Shown piece after piece: positions 18,598-27,485 of a stretch of 64,000 nt of DNA. The DNA lies in assembly GCF_005843925.1 (NCBI RefSeq), contig NZ_VCBC01000007.1:124001-188000 (forward strand). Direction: 5' to 3'. The translations under genes were made by a program, and so were the position numbers. The DNA is from Thalassotalea litorea. Its GTDB lineage: Bacteria > Pseudomonadota > Gammaproteobacteria > Enterobacterales > Alteromonadaceae. Numbering within the stretch: the stretch's first letter is position 1; each line of letters starts with the position of its first letter. The notes beneath the pieces are model-generated. The model was given only the letters and a program-made list of their open reading frames with translations, made no database searches and had not been told where the DNA came from.

Positions 18598-19137
18598 TTG
18601 ACGACTGACTACAGCAATACGCAATTGCATGATGCGCAACTACCCACAATTGATGCTATCGATTTTGAATACATTTCCCCGACTCACATAAAGTGCACCC
18701 GTATTCTGGGCGCAATGTGGTCACTTTTTTTCCCTTTGCTATTGGTTATCTTAGTCAGCCTCCCGAAAGGTTTGTTGCCGGAAGCTCTAAGTCCGGTTCT
18801 GACTGTCATATTTAGCATACTTTCGGGTGTGTTTTTCCTGTACTTTATCTATCTGTGGTTCGCTGAGCCCATCAAAGCTTATGCACTCAGAGAACAGGAT
18901 TTGTCCTATCGAAGTGGGTTACTGTTTCGCAAAGTGATCACCCAGCCAATCGCTCGAATTCAACATGTAGAATTAAAGCGTGGACCATTAGATCGGCGCT
19001 TTGAGCTGGCAAAATTACAGGTGTTCAGTGCAGGTGGCGCCATGCATACCTTTGAAATCCCCGGATTAGAGCTGAAAAAAGCTCAAGCCATCCGTCAATT
19101 TATTCTGTCCCATAAGGGTGGCAGCAATGACGGATAA
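18598..19137 (+). CDS. Bacterial PH-domain membrane protein, YdbS-like
   Basis: A 179-residue protein with two membrane segments (about residues 36-80, LGAMWSLFFPLLLVILVSLP and a following VIFSILSGVFFLYFIYLWF), then a cytoplasmic bPH2 (DUF304) domain. That domain carries the typical text YALREQDLSYRSGLLFRKV and PIARIQHVELKRGPLDRRF. The start is TTG, supported by CAGGAG seven bases upstream. There is no in-frame ATG before residue 40. It overlaps the next gene, which is also a bPH2 protein, the usual YdbS-YdbT pair. The biochemical function of the family is not settled. A membrane-protective role is reported for relatives. Confidence 0.85.
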   Translation: MTTDYSNTQLHDAQLPTIDAIDFEYISPTHIKCTRILGAMWSLFFPLLLVILVSLPKGLLPEALSPVLTVIFSILSGVFFLYFIYLWFAEPIKAYALREQDLSYRSGLLFRKVITQPIARIQHVELKRGPLDRRFELAKLQVFSAGGAMHTFEIPGLELKKAQAIRQFILSHKGGSNDG

Positions 19138-20728
19138 TACGCCGCATTCCGAGCGTCCTGCCGCAAATGAATCTACCAAAGAATGGCATCGTATCTCGCC
19201 AATCGCGGTAATGTTTTACGCACTGCGTTTTATTCGTGGTTTTGTAGGCAATCTTGCCTATTTATTGCCTGCACTTTTGGTCGGTTATAACCAGATCCAA
19301 AAAAATCCACAGGCGGCCATTCCTTTATCCATCGGCTTGGCTGTATTGATCCTGGTTAATGCCATCTTAAGCTACTGGTTCTTCCAGTACCGACTAACGG
19401 CAAACCATATCGAAATTCGCTCTGGAATCTTTTCCAAGAAATACGTCAATCTGCCGTTTAATCGAATTCAAAATGTCGAAGTCAGCCATCCTTGGTATTA
19501 CCGACCATTCGGGTTCGCTACTCTGAAACTCGACAGTGCCGGATCCGTGCAGCAAGAAGCGAACATTGCCGCCTTGCAAAGCCAGTTTGCCGAGCAATTG
19601 CGCCGGGAAATCCTCAACCAAAAAGCTACGGGTGCCAGCGCAGCTGCGATTGTTGAAGTAGATGCGGACGATATTGACATTGCAGGCCAGCCACAACAAG
19701 GTGTGCCCCAGGAAACCCTACTTAATTCGCGCGCATTAAAGGATTTGGTTTTACATGGTATCGCCAACAATCGGGTATGGATTGTTCTAGGTGCCCTGGC
19801 ACCCTTTATCGACAATATCACCGAAGGGCTTCCCGAGCAGCTGCAAGCTCAGGGCATCGACTCGATCCAAATATTTTATGCCGATTCAACGCCGGTATGG
19901 CAATTGGGTTTAGGTGTTATTGTCATATTTCTGGTGGTGATGGCCTTGATGTCGCTGCTTTCCGTGGTCGGTGCCATTATCACGTTCTTTGGTTACACGC
20001 TAAGCAAAGTCGATGGTAAATATATACGTCGCAGTGGCTTGTTTACCCGTCACGAAATCACTATGCCACGCTCACGACTACAAATGATCACCTGTCAGCA
20101 AGACTGGCTGGACCGAATATTTAACCGTATTAATATTAAATTTGAACAAATTAATTCTGGCGGCTCTAACAATGGGCAACAGGGACAACCGTCAATAACC
20201 GAAGGTACCAATAAAATAATCGTGCCGTCGGTTACGCCAAGTGAACGACAAGATTTACTCAATGATGCCTATCCTGACAATCAATTGAGTCGCATTCATT
20301 TTCATCGGATCAGCAAACGCTATTTAATTCGCTTTTATGGCCTGTTATTTTTGCTTGCAACACCGCTGTCCGCATTGTTTGTGAGCAATGGCAACTACGG
20401 TTTACTGACTTTAGTACTTGGGTTCAGTGGCTTTGCAAGCCTGCTCATTTATATGCGGTATCTGCGCTGGGGGGTTAATTTCGACGGTCACTTCACTTAC
20501 ATTCGCAAAGGGTGTTTTGGCGTCGATTATCATGTTTTTGAAGCCTATAAACTGCAACAAATTCGAATCAAACAGAGTATCTGGCAAAAAAAACATGGCT
20601 TGGCATCGGTGCAATTTATTTTGGCGAGCGGTGCATTTACCGTGCCATATATCGCCGAAGGCTTCGCAAAAAAACTCGCCGACTCGGTACTTTATCAGGT
20701 TGAGCACAAGCCACGTTCATGGATGTAA
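19127..20728 (+). CDS. Multi-PH-domain membrane protein, YdbT-like
   Basis: A 533-residue membrane protein with three bPH2 repeats separated by paired membrane helices. Repeat cores are HIEIRSGIFSKKYVNLPFNR (near residue 90), KYIRRSGLFTRHEITMPRSR (near 300) and a degenerate one, FTYIRKGCFGVDYHVFEAYK (near 460). I chose the ATG at 19127 because AAGGGTGG sits before it. A GTG at 19118 adds only three residues. The gene overlaps the YdbS-like gene by 11 bases, indicating coupling. About 110 bases later comes the YqiJ/flotillin pair on the same strand, a grouping that suggests a shared role at membrane domains (inference). Confidence 0.85.
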   Translation: MTDNTPHSERPAANESTKEWHRISPIAVMFYALRFIRGFVGNLAYLLPALLVGYNQIQKNPQAAIPLSIGLAVLILVNAILSYWFFQYRLTANHIEIRSGIFSKKYVNLPFNRIQNVEVSHPWYYRPFGFATLKLDSAGSVQQEANIAALQSQFAEQLRREILNQKATGASAAAIVEVDADDIDIAGQPQQGVPQETLLNSRALKDLVLHGIANNRVWIVLGALAPFIDNITEGLPEQLQAQGIDSIQIFYADSTPVWQLGLGVIVIFLVVMALMSLLSVVGAIITFFGYTLSKVDGKYIRRSGLFTRHEITMPRSRLQMITCQQDWLDRIFNRINIKFEQINSGGSNNGQQGQPSITEGTNKIIVPSVTPSERQDLLNDAYPDNQLSRIHFHRISKRYLIRFYGLLFLLATPLSALFVSNGNYGLLTLVLGFSGFASLLIYMRYLRWGVNFDGHFTYIRKGCFGVDYHVFEAYKLQQIRIKQSIWQKKHGLASVQFILASGAFTVPYIAEGFAKKLADSVLYQVEHKPRSWM

Positions 20729-20840
20729 AATACTGTCACCCAAGCGCATGTTAATAAACGGTTAAATACACCAAAACTGCTTGGCATGGATACTAACAAT
20801 GCAGTAAATTAAATCATTAAAAATAAGAAAGGATTCTCTT

Positions 20841-21482
20841 TTGTTCGATTTTTTACTTAACGACGTAAACTTTGCGTTTACAGTCGCCTTAACCATAGTC
20901 TTCGGTTTAGCACTGTTAGAAGGGGTTGCACTGGTCATTGGCTCCAGTGTCATGACCTTGCTTGACGATCTGACCGGATTCGATGTCGATGCCGATATGG
21001 ATGCGGATGTCAGCTCCGGTGGGCTGAGCTCATTACTGGGCTGGCTGTGCTTGGATCGTCTTCCCCTGTTGGTATGGCTAATTCTAATACTGACCAGTTT
21101 CGGGTTAAGTGGACTTATCTACAACTACGTTGTGTTGAGTTCGTTTAATGTTGAAATCCTGTATTGGCTGGCCAAACCTACCGCCTTATTTTGTGCCTTG
21201 ATAATCACTCACACCTGCGGCGATATTATTGCGAAAATCGTCCCGAAAAACGAATCCTCTGCCGTTTCAGTCAGTGGCTTTTCCGGTAAGGTTGCTACCA
21301 TTACCGTGGGTAAAGCCCGCAAAGGGAGTGCCGCTCAAGCCTCGTTAGTCGATGAGTTTAATCAAAAGCATTATGTCATGGTGGAGCCAGGTGACGAGCA
21401 GCAGGAATTTTTGCAGGGAACCAAAGTGGTATTGTTAGAAAAAGTCGAAAGTGGCTGGATAGCCGCGCCTTTTAATCCATAA
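20841..21482 (+). CDS. yqiJ: OB-fold/NfeD-like membrane protein, YqiJ-like
   Basis: A 213-residue protein with three or four N-terminal membrane segments (about 10-35, 70-95 and 105-125) and a C-terminal OB-fold-like domain (about 140-213, SGFSGKVATITVGKARKGSA). That is the layout of YqiJ, the NfeD-type partner of the flotillin YqiK. An acidic loop, DVDADMDADVSS, lies after the first helix. The start is TTG with AAAGGA seven bases upstream, and no better ATG is available. It is followed after 22 bases by the flotillin gene, so the two are co-transcribed. The pair is thought to organise membrane microdomains. The direct molecular activity of YqiJ is unknown. Confidence 0.88.
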   Translation: MFDFLLNDVNFAFTVALTIVFGLALLEGVALVIGSSVMTLLDDLTGFDVDADMDADVSSGGLSSLLGWLCLDRLPLLVWLILILTSFGLSGLIYNYVVLSSFNVEILYWLAKPTALFCALIITHTCGDIIAKIVPKNESSAVSVSGFSGKVATITVGKARKGSAAQASLVDEFNQKHYVMVEPGDEQQEFLQGTKVVLLEKVESGWIAAPFNP

Positions 21483-21504
21483 AATCAAAAAAAAAGGAAA
21501 CTTA

Positions 21505-23292
21505 ATGGAACAGTTTACAGCGGGTGATAATTTGACCCTTATTTTAATTGTAGCCGGCGTGGTATTAATTTCGCTGATGACGATCGGCTTGATTATCGCC
21601 AAACTCTATATCCGCGCCACCAAGGAAATCGCCTTTGTTCGCACCGGTATGGGCGGCGAGCGCGTCGTTAAAGACGGTGGCGCAATCGTTTTACCTGTGG
21701 TCCACGAAACGATCCCGGTCAATATGAACACCTTGCGCATCGAGGTCGAAAAAACCCAAAAAGATGCATTAATCACCAAAGATCGCATGCGAGTTGATGT
21801 CAAAGCGGACTTTTACCTGCGCGTTGCACCTAACTCCGAAGGCATCTCCATGGCAGCACAGACACTTGGTACTCGTACCATGCGTGTTGAAGAGCTGAAA
21901 AAGCTAATGGAATCAAAATTCGTTGACGTATTGCGTGCCGTCGCCGCGGAAATGACGATGACGGAAATGCACGAGCAGCGCAGTGAATTTGTACAAAAAG
22001 TACAGCAAAATGTGATGACGGATCTAGAGAAGAATGGTCTGGAGCTGGAATCGGTATCGTTAACAGGGTTTGACCAGACCGATCTTCAGTTTTTCAATGA
22101 AAACAATGCCTTTGATGCTGAAGGTCGCGCCAGACTTGCTAAAATCATTGAAGAAAAACGCAAAGAAACCAATGACATTGAACAGGAAAACCGCATTCTG
22201 ATTGAACAGCGTAACCTTGAAGCTGAAAAGCAGTCATTGGAAATACAAAAAGATCAGCAAGAAGCGCAATTGGTTCAGCAACAGGCCATTGAATTTAAGC
22301 GTGTCGAGCAACAAGCAGAAATTGTTAAGCAACGTGAAGTGAAAGAGCGCGAAGAGCGTGAAGCAGAAATTGCCAAACAAAGGGCGGTTGAAGCGGCAGA
22401 GATTGAAAAAGCGAAGAATATCGAAGCTCAGGAAATCGAAAAGCGCAAAACTCTGGAACAAGCGCGCATTCAGCAAGAACGCGACATCGAAGTCTCGATG
22501 CAAGAGAAACAAATCGCGGTTGCACAAAAATCGGAAGAAGAATCCGCAGCCCGCGCTCGCGCCGCTGAAGCGGAAAAAGCGAAAGTTGAAAAAGAAGAAG
22601 CGGTAGTGACCGCCAAACAGATTGCGGTGGCTAATCGTCACAAAGAAATTGAAGTTATCGACGCAAAGAAAGAAGCGGAACGTGAAGCGGTTGGTATTAC
22701 CGTACAAGCAGAAGCGGATAAACGAGCGGCAGAAGATAAAGCCGAGGCCATCTTAACCGAAGCCCGTGCCGATGCCGATGCGAAGAAACTAAAAGCTGCA
22801 GCGGACGAGAAAGTTTATGCGGTCGAGGCGGAAGGTAAAAAAGCCTTGTATGAAGCGGAAAACACCCTTCGTGATGAGCAAGTCGAGTTGCAAAAATCAT
22901 TAGCTATCTTGCAAGCATTACCATCCATTGTGGCCAGTGCGGTTAAACCACTGGAAAACATTGAAGGTATCAAAATATTGCAGGGTTATGGTCAGGGATC
23001 AGCAATGAGCTCCGGCTCAGCAGGCGCTGAAGGTTCTGGTGCAGGTCTTTCCGAACAAATTACCAATGCGGCGTTAAACTATCGAGCCAATGCGCCTTTA
23101 GTTGACAGCATGATGCGCGAGCTGGGAATTGTTGATAAAGAAAATGGGTCACTGAACGACCTGTTGACCGGTCAACACCCACTGGTCAAAGATGCCATCA
23201 CTGTCACTCGACAAGAGCAGGCACCTGTGGTTAATAAAAATGGCAGAGTTGCTCACAATGGCGACCAGAACATCAATGGTGCAAATGAATAA
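21505..23292 (+). CDS. yqiK: Flotillin-family SPFH protein, YqiK-like
   Basis: A 595-residue membrane scaffold protein. One N-terminal membrane segment (about 9-31, LTLILIVAGVVLISLMTIGL) is followed by the SPFH/band-7 domain (about 40-200, AFVRTGMGGERVVKDGGAIV). A long Glu/Lys/Ala/Gln-rich coiled coil (about 220-450) follows, and then a C-terminal region ending in a flexible tail. This matches E. coli YqiK (553 residues) with a slightly longer end. A strong AAAGGAAA site precedes the ATG. A clear intrinsic terminator follows at 23313. Flotillins oligomerise at the cytoplasmic membrane face. With YqiJ and the two PH-domain proteins upstream it forms a four-gene membrane block. Confidence 0.93.
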   Translation: MEQFTAGDNLTLILIVAGVVLISLMTIGLIIAKLYIRATKEIAFVRTGMGGERVVKDGGAIVLPVVHETIPVNMNTLRIEVEKTQKDALITKDRMRVDVKADFYLRVAPNSEGISMAAQTLGTRTMRVEELKKLMESKFVDVLRAVAAEMTMTEMHEQRSEFVQKVQQNVMTDLEKNGLELESVSLTGFDQTDLQFFNENNAFDAEGRARLAKIIEEKRKETNDIEQENRILIEQRNLEAEKQSLEIQKDQQEAQLVQQQAIEFKRVEQQAEIVKQREVKEREEREAEIAKQRAVEAAEIEKAKNIEAQEIEKRKTLEQARIQQERDIEVSMQEKQIAVAQKSEEESAARARAAEAEKAKVEKEEAVVTAKQIAVANRHKEIEVIDAKKEAEREAVGITVQAEADKRAAEDKAEAILTEARADADAKKLKAAADEKVYAVEAEGKKALYEAENTLRDEQVELQKSLAILQALPSIVASAVKPLENIEGIKILQGYGQGSAMSSGSAGAEGSGAGLSEQITNAALNYRANAPLVDSMMRELGIVDKENGSLNDLLTGQHPLVKDAITVTRQEQAPVVNKNGRVAHNGDQNINGANE

Positions 23293-23312
23293 CCGGTTCT
23301 AAACCGTCACGT

Positions 23313-23339
23313 AAAAACGGGCTCCGGCCCGTTTTTTTA
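23313..23339 (+). terminator. Intrinsic terminator after the flotillin gene
   Basis: ACGGGC (23317-23322), loop TCCG, GCCCGT (23327-23332), then a T-run. Preceding A residues extend the stem, so it may also work in reverse. Confidence 0.9.
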
Positions 23340-23432
23340 TGTCTGCCATTTACCGAACAAACGTAATTTAAAGGTGATTTTTTAAGCAAAACATGCCATA
23401 AAAGAATTATCGAATAGCAAAAATAACATACC

Positions 23433-23729
23433 ATGAATCAGTCGGTTAACGAGCAAAAAACAACAGAACCCAAGTCAACAAGACTAAGCGGTGCGCAATA
23501 TTGGCGAGAAAATCTAAAACTTATCGCCATATGCCTGACGGTTTGGTTTGCCGTGTCTTTTGGGTGCGGCATTGTGTTGGTAGAACCCTTAAACGAAATT
23601 CGTCTTGGCGGATATAAACTCGGATTCTGGTTCGCCCAACAAGGTTCAATCTACACCTTTGTGGCACTGGTGTTTTACTACACCCGACAAATGAACAAGC
23701 TGGATAAAAAGTTCGGTATCAAGGATTAG
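23433..23729 (+). CDS. DUF4212 small subunit of a sodium/solute symporter
   Basis: A 98-residue protein with two membrane helices (about residues 28-52, LIAICLTVWFAVSFGCGIVL, and 64-86, GFWFAQQGSIYTFVALVFYY). It starts with a polar stretch and the conserved YWRENLKLI motif, then ends in a charged tail, MNKLDKKFGIKD. This is the DUF4212 family, which almost always sits directly before an ActP-type symporter, as here (four-base gap). It is presumed to be a helper subunit of the transporter. The start ATG has only a weak ribosome-binding site. Confidence 0.92.
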   Translation: MNQSVNEQKTTEPKSTRLSGAQYWRENLKLIAICLTVWFAVSFGCGIVLVEPLNEIRLGGYKLGFWFAQQGSIYTFVALVFYYTRQMNKLDKKFGIKD

Positions 23730-23733
23730 TCCC

Positions 23734-25473
23734 ATGGATGAATTAAAGCTATATACCTACATCGCCGTCTTTGGTTCGTTTGCGTTGTATTTTGCCATCG
23801 CCTGGTGGGCGAGAGCCGCATCCACCAGCGATTTTTATGTGGCCAGTGGTCATGTAGGTCCGGTGCAAAACGGCATGGCGATTGCCGCCGACTGGATGAG
23901 CGCCGCCTCATTTATTTCCATGGCCGGACTCATCGCGTTTTTAGGGTATGGTGGCTCGGTATTTTTGATGGGTTGGACCGGTGGGTATGTGTTGCTTGCA
24001 ACCTTACTTGCTCCTTATATGCGTAAGCATGGTAAGTTTACCGTGCCAGAATTTATCGCCGACCGATTTATGTCTCGAACGGCACGTATCGTCGCGGTAA
24101 TCTGCCTGATTATTGCGTCTTTGACCTATATTATCGGCCAGATGAAAGGCGTCGGTGTGGCATTTTCCCGCTTTTTAGAGGTGGATTATGGTGTCGGCTT
24201 GGGCATTGGCATGATCGTCGTTTGGTTTTATGCGGTGATAGGTGGCATGAAAGGGATCACCTACACCCAAATCGCCCAATACTGCGTATTGATTTTTGCC
24301 TATACGGTGCCGGCCATTTTTATTTCATTGCAACTCACCGGAAATCCAATTCCGCAACTCGGTTTAGGCTCGACCCTTGCTGATGGCAGCGGCACCTATT
24401 TACTGGATAAATTGGATCAGGTAGTCACTGATCTTGGCTTTGATCAATACACCACCGCCAATATGGACTCGCGCTTAGATATGTTCGCCTATACCTTATC
24501 CTTGATGATAGGCACTGCGGGCCTGCCCCATGTCATTATGCGCTTTTTCACCGTACCAAGTGTCAAAGCCGCCCGCTCAAGCGCCGGTTATGCTCTGGTC
24601 TTTATCGCCTTGCTATATACCGTTGCGCCAGCCGTTGGCGCAATGGCACGACTAAACCTGTCATTTACGATTGAACCACAAGCCGGACAACATATTGAAT
24701 ATGAGCAAAGACCACAATGGTTTAAAGATTGGGAAACGACCGGATTATTGCAATTTGAAGATAAAAACGGCGATGGCAAAATTCAATATCATGCAGATCA
24801 ACAAACCAATGAATTGGTAAAAGTAGATCGAGATATTATGGTATTGGCAAACCCTGCTATCGCCAATCTACCGAACTGGGTCATCGCTCTGGTTGCCGCC
24901 GGCGGTTTAGCGGCAGCGCTTTCTACCGCCGCAGGTTTATTATTGGCAATTTCATCGTCGGTATCTCATGATCTGATGAAAGGCCTGTTTTTTACCAGTT
25001 TGTCAGAAAAACGGGAATTGTTAGCGGGACGGATCACCATGACGTTTTCGATTTTACTCGCAGGCTATTTGGGCCTCAATCCGCCGGGATTTGCTGCCGG
25101 TACCGTCGCCTTAGCATTTGGTTTAGCCGCATCCTCAATTTTTCCAGCGCTAATGATGGGGATTTTTTCAAAAACCATTTCCGGCAAAGCCGCAGTTGCT
25201 GGCATGTGCGCAGGTATCGGTGTCACCTTATTGTATGTTTTCCAACACAAAGGAATTATGTTTGTGGCAAGCACAAGCTTTTTAGGGGATATGCCAGAGA
25301 ATTGGTTTTTCGGCATTTCACCAAACGCGTTTGGCGCGGTCGGTGCGTTAGTAAATTTTGCCGTGGCAATATTGATCACCTTTTTTGGCGATAAAGCCCC
25401 TGAACAAGCGCAAATCATGGTGGATAATATGCGCAAGCCAGGCAGTGATTCACAACAGGTTTTCGAGCATTAA
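23734..25473 (+). CDS. Sodium:solute symporter, acetate/small-acid type (VC_2705-like)
   Basis: A 579-residue inner-membrane transporter of the SSS family with about 13 membrane segments. Family marks include ADWMSAASFISMAGLIAFLG, YTQIAQYCVLIFAYTVPAIF and a glycine/alanine-rich helix, AAGGLAAALSTAAGLLLAIS. A hydrophilic loop (about 310-370) holds DKNGDGKI at 343-350, an EF-hand-like calcium-loop pattern that recurs in this subfamily. The upstream DUF4212 gene is its usual partner. The substrate cannot be read from sequence; acetate or lactate is likely by family. An AAGGA site overlaps the end of the upstream gene. Confidence 0.9.
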   Translation: MDELKLYTYIAVFGSFALYFAIAWWARAASTSDFYVASGHVGPVQNGMAIAADWMSAASFISMAGLIAFLGYGGSVFLMGWTGGYVLLATLLAPYMRKHGKFTVPEFIADRFMSRTARIVAVICLIIASLTYIIGQMKGVGVAFSRFLEVDYGVGLGIGMIVVWFYAVIGGMKGITYTQIAQYCVLIFAYTVPAIFISLQLTGNPIPQLGLGSTLADGSGTYLLDKLDQVVTDLGFDQYTTANMDSRLDMFAYTLSLMIGTAGLPHVIMRFFTVPSVKAARSSAGYALVFIALLYTVAPAVGAMARLNLSFTIEPQAGQHIEYEQRPQWFKDWETTGLLQFEDKNGDGKIQYHADQQTNELVKVDRDIMVLANPAIANLPNWVIALVAAGGLAAALSTAAGLLLAISSSVSHDLMKGLFFTSLSEKRELLAGRITMTFSILLAGYLGLNPPGFAAGTVALAFGLAASSIFPALMMGIFSKTISGKAAVAGMCAGIGVTLLYVFQHKGIMFVASTSFLGDMPENWFFGISPNAFGAVGALVNFAVAILITFFGDKAPEQAQIMVDNMRKPGSDSQQVFEH

Positions 25474-25492
25474 CGAGGGCGTCTGCCCCTCG
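25474..25492. terminator. Hairpin between convergent genes
   Basis: CGAGGGC and GCCCCTCG pair across a short loop exactly between the symporter stop and the PEP-CTERM gene stop. There is no T-run, so it is only a possible bidirectional terminator. Confidence 0.4.
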
Positions 25493-25495
25493 GGA

Positions 25496-26137
25496 TTACT
25501 GCTCGAGTTTTCGGCGGTACCTTCTTAGGGCAACGATAGCGATAAGCGCCACCGCAAAAATGGCGACAGATTTAGGCTCAGGAATCGCTTGCGATGGGTC
25601 GTCACTTTCTATCGCATAGACGCCATCAAGAAAGTTTCCGGAATAGCCAGTCTCAGGGTTCACTGATGTAAACCGAACACTGGTATCGGCAGCAAGCGCC
25701 TCAATGACCACAGAAAACTCGCTCCAGGTACCAAAAGTATGGTCATCAAAGGACTGGGAAAAGACAATATCATCTCCGGCAAGCACCTCAAAGAGAAACA
25801 CTTCATCGTCAAATCGAGCACTGTAAGCAAAACCAACTTCGTAAAACGAGCCAATATCCGATGCAAACGTTTGTGACATCATCCATGCTCCATCCGTCGG
25901 GCCTGCGGCGTTTAACTCTGCATGTTGTAAGCCACTAAATGCAATTGTGCCGTTGGCCATATGCCATATTTCGATGCTGGCACCATCCCAGCCATCAACA
26001 TCTTCGCCAGCAAACCATTGCCATTTTCCTTCATCAACGACGGGATCTTCAAAATCGCCATTCACCAATAAATTTGCATGGGCAAGAGGAGTACAGAGTA
26101 ATAAAAGGGCAGGTAATAGCCATTGTTTAACTTTCAT
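25496..26137 (-). CDS. PEP-CTERM sorted exported protein
   Basis: A 213-residue secreted protein. The signal peptide is KVKQWLLPALLLLCTPLAHA. The mature part begins NLLVNGDFEDP, the typical start of a carbohydrate-binding-like/DUF642-type jelly roll, and is rich in Asp and aromatic residues. The C-terminus has a complete PEP-CTERM signal: IPEPKS, a hydrophobic helix (VAIFAVALIAIVAL) and a basic end (RRYRRK). This implies processing by an exosortase encoded elsewhere, probably linked to an extracellular polysaccharide. I chose the ATG at 26135-26137 (AAGG upstream) over the longer in-frame extension to 26188, which would bury the signal peptide. Function unknown. Confidence 0.85.
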   Translation of the reverse strand: MKVKQWLLPALLLLCTPLAHANLLVNGDFEDPVVDEGKWQWFAGEDVDGWDGASIEIWHMANGTIAFSGLQHAELNAAGPTDGAWMMSQTFASDIGSFYEVGFAYSARFDDEVFLFEVLAGDDIVFSQSFDDHTFGTWSEFSVVIEALAADTSVRFTSVNPETGYSGNFLDGVYAIESDDPSQAIPEPKSVAIFAVALIAIVALRRYRRKLEQ

Positions 26138-26377
26138 ACAACAAACCTTAATAAATCGCTTTAACAACGTAGCCAAAATATTAACCACAGGACAATCGAC
26201 AGGCCTTTAATCACCCGATGTCGACAAAGTGTCACAGCTATTTGTAACTAAGAGAGGGTATATGCAAGCGTTATTCCACTTGTCGTAACCAGTTGATTTC
26301 GATTCACTTGTGAAATAAACGTGTAAGCGGTAATCCGGTATTTGTAAAAAAGTCTGACATTATTTTCATTTCATTAC

Positions 26378-26914
26378 TTAAAACCGATAACCCACTCTGA
26401 CAAAGGCAGTTATGGAGAACCCAGTATTGGTATCATGGGGAAGAATCGTTGCATCGAGGTGGAAATCTTTTTTGTAAAAGCTCAGGTAAGGCATGAAATG
26501 GACAAAATCTTTGCGGATAAATTCGGCACTGGTGTCGGAATAAAGAATATCGGAGCGATCAACATAAGTAATTGGCATCGATAAAGAAATCATATCTAAA
26601 AATGAATCTTCCAGTGGAAAATCCCGAGTAAAACCAATGCCAATGGAATTGTAGTCCATATCATGGGAATCTTTCATCCGCCAAAGCTCGACATTAATTT
26701 GCCACTTAGGTGATAGCTCGTAAAAGTACCATTTAATGCCATAACCCTTATGGCTCTCATTGTACTCAAAGTCTGGGTCAATAAAGTCCTGAATAATCGC
26801 TTCCGTATCATTCTTTTTTAAATGATCAGACCATCCTCCCAATTTTACTTCAAAGTCCATGGCTGCTGCTGTCGACGAAAGCATTAGCAATAACAATGCC
26901 GCAAACCTACTCAT
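26378..26914 (-). CDS. Predicted small outer-membrane beta-barrel protein
   Basis: A 178-residue protein with a signal peptide (SRFAALLLLMLSSTAAA). The mature part consists of alternating amphipathic strands and ends in the BAM-type signal VRVGYRF (terminal Phe, Tyr at -3). The text GGWSDHL... and YNESHKGYGIKWYFYEL resembles small lipid-modifying or structural barrels annotated as PagP-like or acyloxyacyl-hydrolase-like. I cannot identify catalytic residues with confidence, so no enzyme name is given. An AAGGA site nine bases upstream supports the start. It is a single-gene unit with 571 bases free upstream. Confidence 0.75.
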   Translation of the reverse strand: MSRFAALLLLMLSSTAAAMDFEVKLGGWSDHLKKNDTEAIIQDFIDPDFEYNESHKGYGIKWYFYELSPKWQINVELWRMKDSHDMDYNSIGIGFTRDFPLEDSFLDMISLSMPITYVDRSDILYSDTSAEFIRKDFVHFMPYLSFYKKDFHLDATILPHDTNTGFSITAFVRVGYRF

Positions 26915-27485
26915 AACTTCTATCCTTGCTGCAGGCGAAAAAATCGCGCAAAAATCCTCTGCACTTGACCACAGTGCATTATTTAATTCATTGAATTAGT
27001 TGTTAATTCGCGTTTCTGTCAGGCAATAAAATTAACGAGAAAACGCTCCCTCGAAGGAATGGGGTGGACTGGAAGATATGTAAGAAAATGGTGTAAAAAT
27101 CATGGTTGTTATCCTGTTTTATCGTTGCTCACTTGAGCCATATACCAACCCGAGTGTATTTCTGGGGTGGTAATCATTTCCCAACAGACAAACAGCAACA
27201 ACTCAAACAATCTGCGGGATCTGGCCGAGAATTTTTTCCTTGGCCACCGATTTATAAATCTAAGTATAGATAAAGAATGGAAAACGACAGAAAAATGTTC
27301 GATTTTTTTACACTTTTGTTAAACGCCCGGATTGAATTAATAAGCTAATGATTTTCAAAGCCTTATGGAATAAGGCGTAGAGCAGACAATGCTACTGTTT
27401 GTTGATATTAGATAGATTGATAACTGCATCAGGAAGGAGGAGGAAGTTCCCCCGCGCCCTGGAAAGAGCGCGAAGGAGGGATAAC
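26915..27485. other. Intergenic stretch, mostly featureless
   Basis: It should hold the promoter of the small barrel gene. Next to the prolyl oligopeptidase stop is a GC-rich inverted pair, CCCGCGCC...GAGCGCGAAGG (about 27450-27475), that may end that transcript. No gene, RNA or repeat was recognised. Confidence 0.45.

Noticed and set aside
22234..22707. 157-codon open frame opposite the flotillin coiled coil
   Set aside because: The biased Glu/Lys/Ala codons of the coiled coil leave the opposite strand open. The product is Phe-rich nonsense.
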